Source: UBA668 sp049424465
GTDB lineage: Bacteria; Actinomycetota; Acidimicrobiia; Acidimicrobiales; Ilumatobacteraceae
Direction: 5' to 3'
Assembly (NCBI GenBank): GCA_049424465.1
Contig: JBMSSR010000066.1
Span: 1-12,559 of the forward strand
Length of the DNA stretch: 12,559 nt
The notes under the pieces were generated by a model, which saw only the letters and a program-made list of their open reading frames with translations, was not told the origin of the DNA and ran no database searches. Of this stretch, positions 1-7,707 are shown one piece after another (position 1 is the first letter of the stretch; each line of letters starts with the position of its first letter). The translations under genes and the position numbers were made by a program.

Positions 1-125
1 CTATTCACTGATATTGAGAATGCCCGCATTGCGTTATGGACAGTGCGATTCTTCCGCCAGTTCGGATTCTCTGATAGAGAGATTATGCAGATATGGCTTT
101 ATGGGGCAAAGGGTGTTTATGATGC
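1..125. other. Low-GC stretch of foreign composition at the left edge
   Basis: Bases 1-120 contain about 53 G/C in 120 (44%), while bases 121-240 contain about 84 in 120 (70%), so composition changes sharply near 120-128. The plus-strand frame starting at base 1 is open through the stretch and on into the mutase antisense, but I recognise no family in it. The minus strand carries the TAA that ends the truncated mutase. No inverted repeat, target-site duplication or transposase motif is visible. It may be a chimeric contig end or the border of an inserted element; the sequence alone cannot decide. Confidence 0.6.
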
Positions 126-710
126 CAGGGGCACCGTGCACGGGTCGACCAGATCGATGCACGCGGCGATGTCGGTGTCGGCGGGCGGCACGATCTGGGC
201 ACCCGACCCGAGGTACACCTTGTAGCCGTTGTCGGCCGGCGGGTTGTGTGATGCGGTCACCATGACACCCGCCGCGGCACCCACACCACCGTTCGCGTGG
301 GTGATGCTCCACGCCAGCACCGGTGTCGGCACCACCGAGTCGAACAACATCGCCCGCACGCCGCGGGCGGCGCACACTCGCGCCGTGTCGAGCGCGAACA
401 GGTCGCTCTTTCGCCGGGCGTCGAAGCCGATGATGACACCGCGTGACGCGGCATCGGGGACCGCGGCGAGCAGGTGGTCGACGAGACCGGCAGCGGCCTG
501 GCGCACCACGAGCCGGTTCATGCGCTGCGGGCCCGCACCGACCGCGGCACGCAGGCCTGCGGTGCCGAACTGCAGGCGACCGGTGAACCGCTCGACGAGG
601 GCGGCCTCGGGACCGGCGAGCAGCCCGTCGAGCTCTTGCCGCATGTCGTCGTCCGGTTCGGCGTCGCGCCACCGGCGGGCGACGGCGGCGACTGCCGCGT
701 GCTCTGCCAT
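117..710 (-). CDS. Phospho-sugar mutase (phosphomannomutase/phosphopentomutase type), N-terminal part only
   Basis: This is an alpha-D-phosphohexomutase superfamily enzyme, which moves phosphate between C1 and C6 of a hexose (or C1 and C5 of a pentose) through a phosphoserine. The 197 residues carry the FGTAGLR substrate-entry motif (48-54) and the catalytic phosphoserine loop TASHNPP (152-158, Ser154). Homology-like sequence runs to about residue 196 and then meets a TAA inside the low-GC stretch. Complete family members have roughly 450-560 residues, so the metal-binding DGDxDR loop, the sugar-specificity loop and the C-terminal phosphate-binding domain are all missing and this product cannot be active. 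The start is the ATG at 710, with a clear GGAGG six bases upstream. The gene follows the kinase by 24 bp in the same direction, so the two form an operon. The long N-terminus and the kinase neighbour resemble mycobacterial PmmB-type mutases, which may act on pentose phosphates; that specificity is inferred. Confidence 0.85.
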   Translation of the reverse strand: MAEHAAVAAVARRWRDAEPDDDMRQELDGLLAGPEAALVERFTGRLQFGTAGLRAAVGAGPQRMNRLVVRQAAAGLVDHLLAAVPDAASRGVIIGFDARRKSDLFALDTARVCAARGVRAMLFDSVVPTPVLAWSITHANGGVGAAAGVMVTASHNPPADNGYKVYLGSGAQIVPPADTDIAACIDLVDPCTVPLAS

Positions 711-734
711 GTTCGTCCTCCGCGCTCGTCGTGC

Positions 735-1748
735 TCAGTCGAGCAACGTCCTCAGTTCCACCAGCGGCCGCGGGCCGATGTGCGAGATCACCTCCGCCGC
801 CGCGACGGCCCCGAGTGTGGCACACCGGTACAGGGCGTCGCCCCGGGTGTAGCCGTACAGGAACCCGGCGGCGAACAGGTCGCCGGCCCCGGTGGTGTCG
901 AGCACCCGATCGACCGGCTGCGCGGGCACGGCGAGCACCTCGTCAGGAGTGACCACCAGCGAGCCCCGCTCACCCACCGTGCTCACGGCGAGCTCGCAGT
1001 CGTCGCGGACCCGCGACACGGCGTCATCGACGCTGTCGACCTCGTACAGGGCCAGCAACTCGGCCTCGTTGCCGAACAACAGATCGACCTCGTCGGCCAC
1101 GAGCGCACGGAAGTCGTCACGGTGGCGGTCGACGCAGAACGAGTCGCTCAGCGTCAGCGAGACCCGGCGGCCGTGGGTGTGCGCGACCGACGCAGCGACA
1201 CGGAACGCCTCCTTGGCCTCCGGCCGGTCGTACAGGTAGCCCTCCATGTAGAGCACTGCACCAGCCGCCACCGTCGCCTCGTCGATGTCGCCCGCGTGCA
1301 GCAGCGACGACACCCCGAGGAACGTGTTCATCGTCCGCTGAGCATCGGGTGTGACGACGATGATGCACCGGCCGGTGGGCACGCCGGCCTCGCGCTGGCC
1401 GGCGCGGAACTGGACGCCGACGGCGCGCAGGTCGTGGCCGAACACCTGGCCGAGGTCGTCGTCGGCGACCTTGCCGACGTAGGCCGCACGACCGCCGAAG
1501 CTCGCGATGCCCGTCATCGTGTTGGCGGCCGAGCCGCCGCTCATCTGCACCGCCGTGCCGAGTGAACGGTGGAGGTGCAGTGCCCGGTCGGTGTCGACGA
1601 GCGCCATCGAGCCGCGCACCAGATCGTGATGGTCGAGGAACGCGTCGTCCACGTGGGCGATGACATCGACCAGGGCGTTGCCCACGCCCACGACGTCGAA
1701 CTCGACGGGTCGCGTGCCCGTGGCTGACTCGGCTGTCGACTGCGGCAC
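735..1748 (-). CDS. PfkB-family carbohydrate kinase, adenosine-kinase-like
   Basis: This is a cytosolic ribokinase/PfkB kinase that transfers ATP phosphate to a sugar or nucleoside hydroxyl. From the chosen GTG start it has 337 residues, normal for the family. Visible features are the N-terminal strand VVGVGNALVDV, the substrate-binding GGSAANT motif (about 71-77), the paired lid residues GRCIIVVTPDAQRTM (about 126-140), and the C-terminal signature DTTGAGD (284-290), whose Asp290 is the expected catalytic base. The ending EVISHIGPRP is typical of bacterial adenosine kinase/sugar kinase subgroups. A further in-frame start at 1805 would add 19 low-complexity residues and invade the divergent promoter region. 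The GTG at 1748 lies eight bases after a TAGGGT -10 hexamer and is preferred. The kinase leads an operon with the phospho-sugar mutase, which suggests nucleoside or pentose salvage, but the substrate (adenosine, ribose or another sugar) is not decided by sequence alone. Confidence 0.88.
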   Translation of the reverse strand: MPQSTAESATGTRPVEFDVVGVGNALVDVIAHVDDAFLDHHDLVRGSMALVDTDRALHLHRSLGTAVQMSGGSAANTMTGIASFGGRAAYVGKVADDDLGQVFGHDLRAVGVQFRAGQREAGVPTGRCIIVVTPDAQRTMNTFLGVSSLLHAGDIDEATVAAGAVLYMEGYLYDRPEAKEAFRVAASVAHTHGRRVSLTLSDSFCVDRHRDDFRALVADEVDLLFGNEAELLALYEVDSVDDAVSRVRDDCELAVSTVGERGSLVVTPDEVLAVPAQPVDRVLDTTGAGDLFAAGFLYGYTRGDALYRCATLGAVAAAEVISHIGPRPLVELRTLLD

Positions 1749-1756
1749 GAGGCGGC

Positions 1757-1762
1757 ACCCTA
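1757..1762 (-). promoter_or_regulatory. Leaderless -10 hexamer (TAGGGT) of the kinase operon
   Basis: On the minus strand TAGGGT is followed by eight bases and then the GTG start of the kinase. This TANNNT-to-start spacing is what a leaderless actinobacterial transcript needs. No Shine-Dalgarno sequence precedes the GTG and no -35 box is recognisable. Confidence 0.55.
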
Positions 1763-1781
1763 CCCGTTCACCGGGGGACGC

Positions 1782-1793
1782 ACGGGGCCCCGT
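1782..1793. repeat. Perfect 12-bp palindrome in the kinase/aminopeptidase divergent region
   Basis: ACGGGGCCCCGT reads the same on both strands and is flanked by GGAC on the left and GTCC on the right of a slightly larger region. It sits almost midway between the two predicted start sites, about 35 bp upstream of the aminopeptidase start and about 40 bp upstream of the kinase start. That is a plausible operator position for both promoters. GC-rich palindromes arise often by chance in this genome, so a regulatory role is tentative. Confidence 0.3.
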
Positions 1794-1808
1794 CCGCGCC
1801 GCCACGGA

Positions 1809-1814
1809 TAGCGT
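1809..1814 (+). promoter_or_regulatory. Leaderless -10 hexamer (TAGCGT) of the aminopeptidase gene
   Basis: TAGCGT is followed by seven bases and then the ATG at 1822, which begins the conserved part of the protein. There is no Shine-Dalgarno sequence and no evident -35 element. The hexamer supports this ATG over the upstream in-frame ATG at 1660, which lies inside the divergent kinase gene. Confidence 0.55.
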
Positions 1815-1821
1815 GACCGCG

Positions 1822-4386
1822 ATGAGACCCGACCTCGGCTCCCCCTATCGCCTGCCCCGCACGGTGCAGCCGCACCGCTACACCCTCGCCCTCGAGCCCG
1901 ATCTCGCGTCGGCCACGTTCGTGGGCCACGTCGTCATCGACGCAATGGCGTCGCACCCCACCGACAGCGTCGTGCTCAACGCCGCCGAGCTCGACGTGCA
2001 GGCGGTTCGGATCGACGGCAGGGAGTACCCGTTCGTACTCGACGACGCGACCGAGCGGCTCGTGATCGAGGCCTCGGTGGCGACGGGTGCACTCGCCATC
2101 GAGATCACGTTCGCGGGTGTGCTCAACGACAAGCTGCGCGGCTGGTACCGCAGCACCTACCGCGACACCGACGGTGCCGAGCACGTCATCGCGACGTCGC
2201 AGATGCAGTCCACCGACTGCCGCCGCGCCTTCCCGTGCTTCGACGAGCCGGACTTCAAGTCGGTGTTCGACATCACGCTCATCGTCGAGCCGCACCTGCT
2301 CGCCATCTCGAACGGTCGCGAGGTCGAGCGCACCGTCGTCGAGCCGGCCGTGCCGTCAGGCAGCAAGGTCGCCGTCCGGTTCGCGCCGACGATGCCGATG
2401 AGCACGTACCTCGTGGCGTTCGTGGTCGGTCCGCTCGAGGCGACCGAGCCGGTGATGGTGCCGCGACACGACGGCGGCGACCCGATCCCCCTGCGCATCG
2501 TGCACGTGCCGGGCAAGGGTCACCTCACCCCGTTCGGCCTCGACGTCGGCTCGTTCGCGCTCGACTGGTACCAGACCTACTACGGCATCCCGTACCCGAC
2601 CGACAAGTGCGACATGGTGGCGCTCCCCGACTTCGCTGCCGGCGCCATGGAGAACCTCGGCTGCATCACGTACCGCGAGAACCTGCTGCTCGCCGACACC
2701 ACCACCGCCACCCAGTTCGAGCTGCAGACCCTCGCCGACGTCGTCACCCACGAGCTGGCACACATGTGGTTCGGCGATCTCGTGACCATGAAATGGTGGA
2801 ACGGGATCTGGCTCAACGAGGCGTTCGCCACCTTCATGGAGGTCGCCTGCTGCGCCGCCTACCGGCCCGACTGGCTGCGCTGGACGAGCTTCAGCCTCGA
2901 GCGCAGCGCCGCGTTCGAGGTCGATTCGCTCGACACGACACGGAGCGTCGAGTTCCCGGTCGAGGCACCCGAGGACTGTGACGGCATGTTCGACGTGCTC
3001 ACGTACCAGAAGGGTGGCTCGCTGCTGCGCATGCTCGAGCAGTACCTCGGCGAGGACGCCTTCCGCCGGGGCGTCAGCCACTACCTGCAGCAGCACGAGT
3101 ACGGCAACACCGAGACGAGCGACCTGTGGGACGCCATCGAGGAGACCAACCCCGACACCCCGGTGCGACGGCTGATGGACAGCTGGATCTGGCAGCCCGG
3201 GTATCCACTCGTGTCGGCTCGCCTCAACGGCAGCGAGCTGGTCCTGTCGCAGCACCGCTTCTCGTTCGGCGAGACCGACGACCCGACAGTGTTCGTCACA
3301 CCGGTGCACCTCCGCATCGACGGCACCGAGCACAAGGTGCTGCTCGACGACTTCGAGCTTCGTGTCGAACTGCCGTCTGCCGCGAGCACCGTGGTCGTCA
3401 ATGCCGGCGGCCACGGCTTCATGCGCGTCGCGTACGACGCCGAGCTGCGCCGTCGGCTCGAGGGCGAGCTCTCGACCCTCACCATCCTCGATCGCTACAA
3501 CCTCGTCGACGATGCATGGAACGAGGTCGTGGCCGGTCGGCTCGCAGCCGCCGACTTCGTGTCATTCGTCGAGGGCTTCCGCGACGACCGCGATCTTGCC
3601 GTGTGGCAGGCCATCGCGCTCGGCCTGCGCGGTGTGGGCCGACTGCTCGAGCTCGGCACCGCCGCGCACGCCGCCTTCCAGCAGCGCGTGGTCGCGCTCG
3701 CCCGACCGGCGCTCGACCGGCTCGGCTGGCAGCCGGTCACTGGCGAGGGTGATCTGGTGGCCAAGCTGCGCGGCACGCTGGTGAGCATGGTCGCCGTGCT
3801 CGGCGGCGACGTCGAGGCAGTGTCCCGGTGCCGAGCGATCCTCGACGCGAGCGCGAGCGGCGCCGACGACGCCGATCCCGAGCTCGTCGCCGCTGCCACC
3901 ACGGCCGTGGCGTCGCACGGCACCGATGCCGACCACCTCACGTTCCTCGAACGGTTCCGCACCGCCTCGACCCCACAGGAGCAGCTGCGCTACCTGTACG
4001 CGCTCGCGGACTTCCCCGAGGCGGCACAGGTGCAGCGCACCATCGACCTGGCCCTCAGTGGCGAGGTGAAGACGCAGAACGCGCCGTTCCTGCTCAACCG
4101 GTGTGTCGCCAACCGGGCTCACGGCGAGCTGGCGTGGCGCGCGGTTCGCAGCAACTGGCAGCTCGCCAACGACCGCTTCCCCGCCAACACCATCGTGCGC
4201 ATGATCGACTCGGTGAAGGGGCTGACGACCGACACCGTGGTCGCCGACGTACAGGGCTTCTTCAGCGAGCACCCGATCCCGCAGGCCGTCAAGACGCTCG
4301 AACAGGTCCTCGAGCGCCAGCGGGTCAACGCGGCGATGCAGTCACGCGAGGTCGATCGCCTCGCCGCAGCGATGGCGAACGGCTGA
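1822..4386 (+). CDS. pepN: M1-family zinc metallo-aminopeptidase (aminopeptidase N type)
   Basis: This enzyme removes N-terminal amino acids from peptides in the cytosol as part of peptide turnover. The 854 residues match the usual 840-870 of actinobacterial PepN. The order is an N-terminal beta-saddle domain (about 1-190), the thermolysin-like catalytic domain (about 190-450), and a helical ERAP1-C-like domain to the end. The exopeptidase motif GAMEN is at 274-278. The zinc ligands are His310 and His314 of HELAH plus Glu333 in NEAF, exactly 18 residues after the motif, and Glu311 is the catalytic base. Tyr395 in YQKG corresponds to the transition-state tyrosine; the usual form is YEKG. There is no signal peptide. 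The start at 1822 is chosen because homology begins there (RPDLGSPYRLPRTVQPHRY) and a leaderless -10 lies seven bases before it; an in-frame extension to 1660 is a low-complexity antisense shadow of the kinase. The gene ends six bases from the convergent nitroreductase. Confidence 0.95.
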   Translation: MRPDLGSPYRLPRTVQPHRYTLALEPDLASATFVGHVVIDAMASHPTDSVVLNAAELDVQAVRIDGREYPFVLDDATERLVIEASVATGALAIEITFAGVLNDKLRGWYRSTYRDTDGAEHVIATSQMQSTDCRRAFPCFDEPDFKSVFDITLIVEPHLLAISNGREVERTVVEPAVPSGSKVAVRFAPTMPMSTYLVAFVVGPLEATEPVMVPRHDGGDPIPLRIVHVPGKGHLTPFGLDVGSFALDWYQTYYGIPYPTDKCDMVALPDFAAGAMENLGCITYRENLLLADTTTATQFELQTLADVVTHELAHMWFGDLVTMKWWNGIWLNEAFATFMEVACCAAYRPDWLRWTSFSLERSAAFEVDSLDTTRSVEFPVEAPEDCDGMFDVLTYQKGGSLLRMLEQYLGEDAFRRGVSHYLQQHEYGNTETSDLWDAIEETNPDTPVRRLMDSWIWQPGYPLVSARLNGSELVLSQHRFSFGETDDPTVFVTPVHLRIDGTEHKVLLDDFELRVELPSAASTVVVNAGGHGFMRVAYDAELRRRLEGELSTLTILDRYNLVDDAWNEVVAGRLAAADFVSFVEGFRDDRDLAVWQAIALGLRGVGRLLELGTAAHAAFQQRVVALARPALDRLGWQPVTGEGDLVAKLRGTLVSMVAVLGGDVEAVSRCRAILDASASGADDADPELVAAATTAVASHGTDADHLTFLERFRTASTPQEQLRYLYALADFPEAAQVQRTIDLALSGEVKTQNAPFLLNRCVANRAHGELAWRAVRSNWQLANDRFPANTIVRMIDSVKGLTTDTVVADVQGFFSEHPIPQAVKTLEQVLERQRVNAAMQSREVDRLAAAMANG

Positions 4387-4392
4387 GGCCGG

Positions 4393-5067
4393 TCAGACCC
4401 AGCTCGCCCACTGGTCGAGTGGCATCCGCTGCGAGCGCAGCGAGTTGACCGGCGCTGACCGATCGGCGTAGCCGACCGCGAGACCGCAGAACAGCATCTC
4501 GTTCTCGGGCGCGCCCACGAACGACGTCACCGCACCGTGTCGCACCGACCAGTACTCCTGCGCGCACGTGTCGAGGCCCTGCTCGACCGCGAGCAGCATG
4601 AACGTCTGCAGGAACATGCCGAGGTCGGACCACTGCGGCGGGCCCATCTGGCGGTCGAGGTAGCAGAACAGCGCCGCCGGCGCGTCGAAGAAATCGCCGT
4701 TCTTGGCGAACTGGCGGAGGCGTCCCTCCTTGTCGTCTCGAGGGATGCCGAGCAACTCGTACATCTGCTCACCGAGGGTGAACCGGTTGGTGCGATACGG
4801 CTCGACGAGGCCCTTCGGGTAGATCTCGTACTCGGGTGTCTCGATCGGCGGCTGGCCCGCCAGGTGCGCGCGCAGACGACCCATCGAGTCTCCGTTCACC
4901 ACGTAGACCCGCCACGGCTGCACGTTGCCGCCGCTCGGGGCGCGCGACGCATCCTCGAGCAGTTGCCGGAGCAGCGCGTCATCGACGGGGTCGGACAGGA
5001 ACTGGCGCACTGACAAGCGCCGGTGGGCCGCGTCGCGGACGCTCATGGAACCGTTGGACGGAGTCAT
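4393..5067 (-). CDS. Nitroreductase-family FMN oxidoreductase
   Basis: This is a predicted FMN-dependent NAD(P)H oxidoreductase of the nitroreductase fold, a homodimeric cytosolic enzyme family that reduces nitro compounds, quinones, enones or flavins. Its 224 residues are typical. The phosphate-binding RRLSVRQF (16-23) and the FMN-contacting APSGGNVQPW (43-52) are the family hallmarks. WSDLGMFLQTFMLLAVEQGLDTCAQ (146-170) matches the central helix, and GLAVGYAD (195-202) is the conserved late motif. The ATG at 5067 is preferred over one at 5100 because a TACCGT -10 lies eight bases upstream; an ATG at 5046 is a further option. It is divergent from an aldo/keto reductase with only 45 bp between them, so the two may share a stress or redox response, but this is inference. 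The physiological substrate is unknown. Confidence 0.88.
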   Translation of the reverse strand: MTPSNGSMSVRDAAHRRLSVRQFLSDPVDDALLRQLLEDASRAPSGGNVQPWRVYVVNGDSMGRLRAHLAGQPPIETPEYEIYPKGLVEPYRTNRFTLGEQMYELLGIPRDDKEGRLRQFAKNGDFFDAPAALFCYLDRQMGPPQWSDLGMFLQTFMLLAVEQGLDTCAQEYWSVRHGAVTSFVGAPENEMLFCGLAVGYADRSAPVNSLRSQRMPLDQWASWV

Positions 5068-5075
5068 CGGACCGT

Positions 5076-5081
5076 ACGGTA
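5076..5081 (-). promoter_or_regulatory. Leaderless -10 hexamer (TACCGT) of the nitroreductase gene
   Basis: On the minus strand TACCGT is followed by eight bases and then ATG at 5067. It shares the 45-bp divergent spacer with the aldo/keto reductase promoter, so the two RNA polymerase footprints must overlap. Confidence 0.5.
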
Positions 5082-5099
5082 GAGCGCGGCCACGGTGCA

Positions 5100-5105
5100 T
5101 ACGCT
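5100..5105 (+). promoter_or_regulatory. Leaderless -10 hexamer (TACGCT) of the aldo/keto reductase gene
   Basis: TACGCT is followed by seven bases and then ATG at 5113. The alternative in-frame ATG at 5095 would put the hexamer inside the coding sequence, so 5113 is preferred. The two -10 boxes of this divergent pair are only 18 bp apart. Confidence 0.55.
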
Positions 5106-5112
5106 GTCGAAC

Positions 5113-6000
5113 ATGACGTCACTCCCCCGCCGCCCGTTCGGCCGCACCGGTCACGAGTCGAGCCGGGTGATCTTCGGTGCTGCAGCACTCGGCTCGATGT
5201 CGCAGGCGCGGGCCGATGCCGTGCTCGAGACTGCGCGTGTCGGTGGCATCAACCACATCGACACCGCAGCCGGGTACGGCGACTCGGAACGGCTGTTGCG
5301 GCCGTTCCTGGCCGCACACCGCAACGAGGTCTTCCTCGCCACGAAGACGGGCGAACGCACCGCTGCAGCAGCCCGTGCCGAGCTCGAGTGCTCGCTCGAG
5401 CGGATGGGTGTCGACCAGGTCGACCTCATCCAGTTGCACAACCTCGTCGAGCCCGACGAGTGGGAGACGGCGCACGCGTCGGGAGGCGCCCTCGAGGCGC
5501 TCATCGACGCACGCGACGAAGGGCTCGTCCGTTTCATCGGCGTCACCGGCCACGGCACCCGTATCCCTGCGATGCACCTGCGCAGCCTCGAGCGCTTCGA
5601 CTACGACGCGGTGCTGTTCCCGTACAACCAGATGATGCTGGCCTCACCGCAGTACGCGGCCGACGCCGAGCGCCTGATCGCGGTGTGCGCCGAGCGCGGG
5701 ATCGCGATCCAGACCATCAAGTCAGCGGCGCGCCGTCGGTGGCCGGCTGACAGCACCGACCCGCACTTCGCCTGGTACGAACCACTGCCCCCCGGCCCCG
5801 CACTCGACCGAGCGGTCGCGTTCACACTGTGCCGCGACGAATTGTTCCTGAACTCGTCGAGCGATACCCGGCTGCTGCAGCCGATCATCGATGCCGCGAG
5901 CCGGCCGATCGAGCGGCCCCACGCCGACGACCTCGACGCCGACGCCCGCGAGTGGGACATGTCGCCACTGTTCGACGGCGCAGCGCTCGAGCGCATCTGA
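5113..6000 (+). CDS. Aldo/keto reductase family oxidoreductase
   Basis: This is a predicted cytosolic (beta/alpha)8-barrel oxidoreductase that uses NAD(P)H to reduce aldehydes or ketones. The 295 residues begin with RPFGRTGHESSRVIFGAAALG, typical of the family's first strand. The catalytic tetrad is visible: Asp50 and Tyr55 in HIDTAAGYGDSE, Lys78 in ATKTG, and His109 in QLHN. The stretch FIGVTGHG (about residues 138-145) resembles the SGHG-containing subgroup of COG0667/COG1453-like reductases. The C-terminal ferredoxin cysteines of COG1453 proteins are absent. The late SSSDTRLLQPIIDA segment matches the region that binds the cofactor phosphate. The start at 5113 is set by the leaderless -10. 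The neighbouring divergent gene is a nitroreductase, also a redox enzyme. The true substrate cannot be read from the sequence. Confidence 0.9.
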   Translation: MTSLPRRPFGRTGHESSRVIFGAAALGSMSQARADAVLETARVGGINHIDTAAGYGDSERLLRPFLAAHRNEVFLATKTGERTAAAARAELECSLERMGVDQVDLIQLHNLVEPDEWETAHASGGALEALIDARDEGLVRFIGVTGHGTRIPAMHLRSLERFDYDAVLFPYNQMMLASPQYAADAERLIAVCAERGIAIQTIKSAARRRWPADSTDPHFAWYEPLPPGPALDRAVAFTLCRDELFLNSSSDTRLLQPIIDAASRPIERPHADDLDADAREWDMSPLFDGAALERI

Positions 6001-6012
6001 CGCGCCGCACCC

Positions 6013-6024
6013 GCACGGCCGTGC
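6013..6024. terminator. Short palindrome between convergent genes, weak terminator candidate
   Basis: GCACGGCCGTGC is a perfect 12-bp palindrome within the 25-bp gap between the aldo/keto reductase stop and the acyl-CoA synthetase stop. It has no unpaired loop of its own and no T-run on either side, so if it helps termination it is not a classical intrinsic terminator. Confidence 0.25.
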
Positions 6025-6025
6025 C

Positions 6026-7645
6026 TCAGCCGAGGGTGGTGACCTCGAGTGCACCGTCGGCGTGCTGGGCGCGCAGGACCTTCTTGTCGAACTTGCCGAC
6101 GCTCGTCTTGGGCACGGCCTCGACGAACGACCAGCGCTCGGGCACCCAGAACTTGGCGGTCCGCTCGCTGAGCCACGTGCGCAGCTCGTCGGCCGTCGCC
6201 GTGGCACCCGGCTTGAGCACCACGCACGCCAGCGGGCGCTCGTCCCAGCGCGGGTCGGGGACGCCGATGACCGCCGCCTCGAGCACCGCCGGGTGGCCCA
6301 TGATGGTGTTCTCGAGGTCGACCGAGCTGACCCACTCGCCGCCCGACTTGATGACGTCCTTGGCGCGGTCGCTGATCATCACGTAACCGTTCGGCAGCAC
6401 CGAGGCCACGTCACCGGTGCGCAGCCAGCCGTCGTGGAACTTCTCGGCGTCATCGACCTGGTAGTAGCTCGCGGTGATCCACGAGCCGCGCACCTCGATC
6501 TCGCCGAGGGACTCGCCGTCCCACGGCTGCACCGCACCGGAATCGTCGGTGATGCGCAGCTCGACACCGGGGATGATGCGACCGGTCTTGACCCGCCAGT
6601 CCACCTCGCCGAGGCCGGCACGCTCCTTGGGCGGGTGCCCGATCGCGCACACGGGGCTGGTCTCGGTCATGCCCCATCCCTGCACCAGCGGGACGTGGAA
6701 CACGTCGCGGTAGGCCTCGATGAGGCCGCGCGGCACGGCAGAGCCACCGCACATCACGAGGCGCAGGCTCGACATGTCGGTGTCCGCGGCATTGTGCACC
6801 AGGTCGTTGAGCACGGTGGGCACCGCACCGGTGACCGTGGGGCGGGTCTCGGTGATGATGCGGGCGAGCGGCGCCGCCTGCAGGAACTGCTGGGGGAACA
6901 CGAGGTCGGCGCCGATCATCCACGCCGCGTAGGGCGTGCCCCATGCGTTGGCGTGGAACATCGGCACGATCGTGAGCATGCGGTCGGTCTCGGCGAGCGC
7001 GATGTTGGCGGTGCTCGTGACCATCACCGAGTGCATGTACGTGCTGCGGTGGCTGTACATGACGCCCTTGGGGTTGCCAGTGGTGCCGCTCGTGTAGCAC
7101 ATCGCCGCACCGGTCGACTCGGTGACCTCGGGGTAGTCGAACCCGCCCGGCTCGCCGGCAAGCAGTTCGTCGTAGTCGAGCAGGTTGTCGCCGAGCGAGC
7201 TCGCGTCACCGGGCCCCTTGACGATGATGTGCTGCACCGTCGTGAGCTGGTCGCGCACACGTGCGAGCAGGGGTGCGATCGAGGCGTCGACGATGATGAC
7301 CTTGTCCTCGGCGTGGTTGATCACGTACGCGAGCTGCTCGGGGAACAGACGGATGTTGAGCGTGTGCAGCACCGCACCCATGCACGGGATGGCCAGGTAG
7401 GCCTCCATGTGGGTCTGGTTGTTCCACAGGAACGTGCCGACGCGATCGCCCTGGCGGACACCGAGCCTGGTGAGCGCCGACGCGAGCCGGTCCGTCCGCT
7501 CGGCCACCTGGGCGAACGTGCTCTCGACGTACCCGTCGCCGGTGAAGGTGATGATCTTGCTGTTGGCGTGCACCTGCCGGCCGTACTGGTAGATCGGCAG
7601 CAGCGTCAGCTGGTAGTCGTCCATCATCGTGCTGGTGACGGTCAT
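6026..7645 (-). CDS. AMP-forming fatty-acyl-CoA synthetase (FadD type)
   Basis: This is a member of the ANL adenylating superfamily that activates a carboxylate with ATP to an acyl-AMP and then to an acyl-CoA, feeding beta-oxidation or lipid synthesis. The 539 residues match medium/long-chain FadD enzymes. Core motifs in order are the P-loop YTSGTTGNPKG (184-194), GWGMTET (323-329), GWLRTGD (406-412) with the ribose-binding Asp412, the hinge segment DRAKDVIKSGGEWVS (426-440), and the C-terminal PKTSVGKFDKK (512-522), whose Lys518 is the adenylation lysine. Nothing essential is missing. The ATG at 7645 is preferred because the strong Shine-Dalgarno GGAGGGGG lies five bases upstream; the in-frame sequence back to 7816 is arginine-rich antisense of the next gene. 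It has a leadered transcript, unlike most neighbours. It is not next to other beta-oxidation genes, so chain-length preference is open. Confidence 0.93.
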   Translation of the reverse strand: MTVTSTMMDDYQLTLLPIYQYGRQVHANSKIITFTGDGYVESTFAQVAERTDRLASALTRLGVRQGDRVGTFLWNNQTHMEAYLAIPCMGAVLHTLNIRLFPEQLAYVINHAEDKVIIVDASIAPLLARVRDQLTTVQHIIVKGPGDASSLGDNLLDYDELLAGEPGGFDYPEVTESTGAAMCYTSGTTGNPKGVMYSHRSTYMHSVMVTSTANIALAETDRMLTIVPMFHANAWGTPYAAWMIGADLVFPQQFLQAAPLARIITETRPTVTGAVPTVLNDLVHNAADTDMSSLRLVMCGGSAVPRGLIEAYRDVFHVPLVQGWGMTETSPVCAIGHPPKERAGLGEVDWRVKTGRIIPGVELRITDDSGAVQPWDGESLGEIEVRGSWITASYYQVDDAEKFHDGWLRTGDVASVLPNGYVMISDRAKDVIKSGGEWVSSVDLENTIMGHPAVLEAAVIGVPDPRWDERPLACVVLKPGATATADELRTWLSERTAKFWVPERWSFVEAVPKTSVGKFDKKVLRAQHADGALEVTTLG

Positions 7646-7694
7646 CGGATCCCCCTCCGGACATGCCCGACTCGACGGCGGGCGATGGTCGGCA

Positions 7695-7700
7695 AGACTA
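7695..7700 (-). promoter_or_regulatory. -10 hexamer (TAGTCT) of the acyl-CoA synthetase gene, possibly shared with the divergent gene
   Basis: TAGTCT on the minus strand would give a 5' leader of roughly 40-45 nt containing the GGAGGGGG ribosome-binding site. The opposite strand reads AAGACT one base offset (7694-7699), eight bases before the ATG at 7708 of the serine hydrolase. That is one mismatch from TANNNT, so a single near-symmetric -10 could serve both directions. Confidence 0.35.
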
Positions 7701-7707
7701 CGACACC

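Noticed and set aside
43..225. Plus-strand open frame in the low-GC left edge
   Set aside because: It runs from foreign-composition DNA straight into the antisense of the mutase, so it is at best the tail of an unknown fragment. Other frames are also open there and I recognise no family.
474..1565. A 363-residue plus-strand open frame opposite the kinase operon
   Set aside because: It is a shadow of the mutase and kinase genes, both of which have catalytic motifs on the minus strand.
1660..1821. N-terminal extension of the aminopeptidase to the ATG at 1660
   Set aside because: The extra 54 residues overlap the start of the divergent kinase on the other strand, show no signal peptide or homology-like sequence, and the ATG at 1822 has a properly spaced -10.
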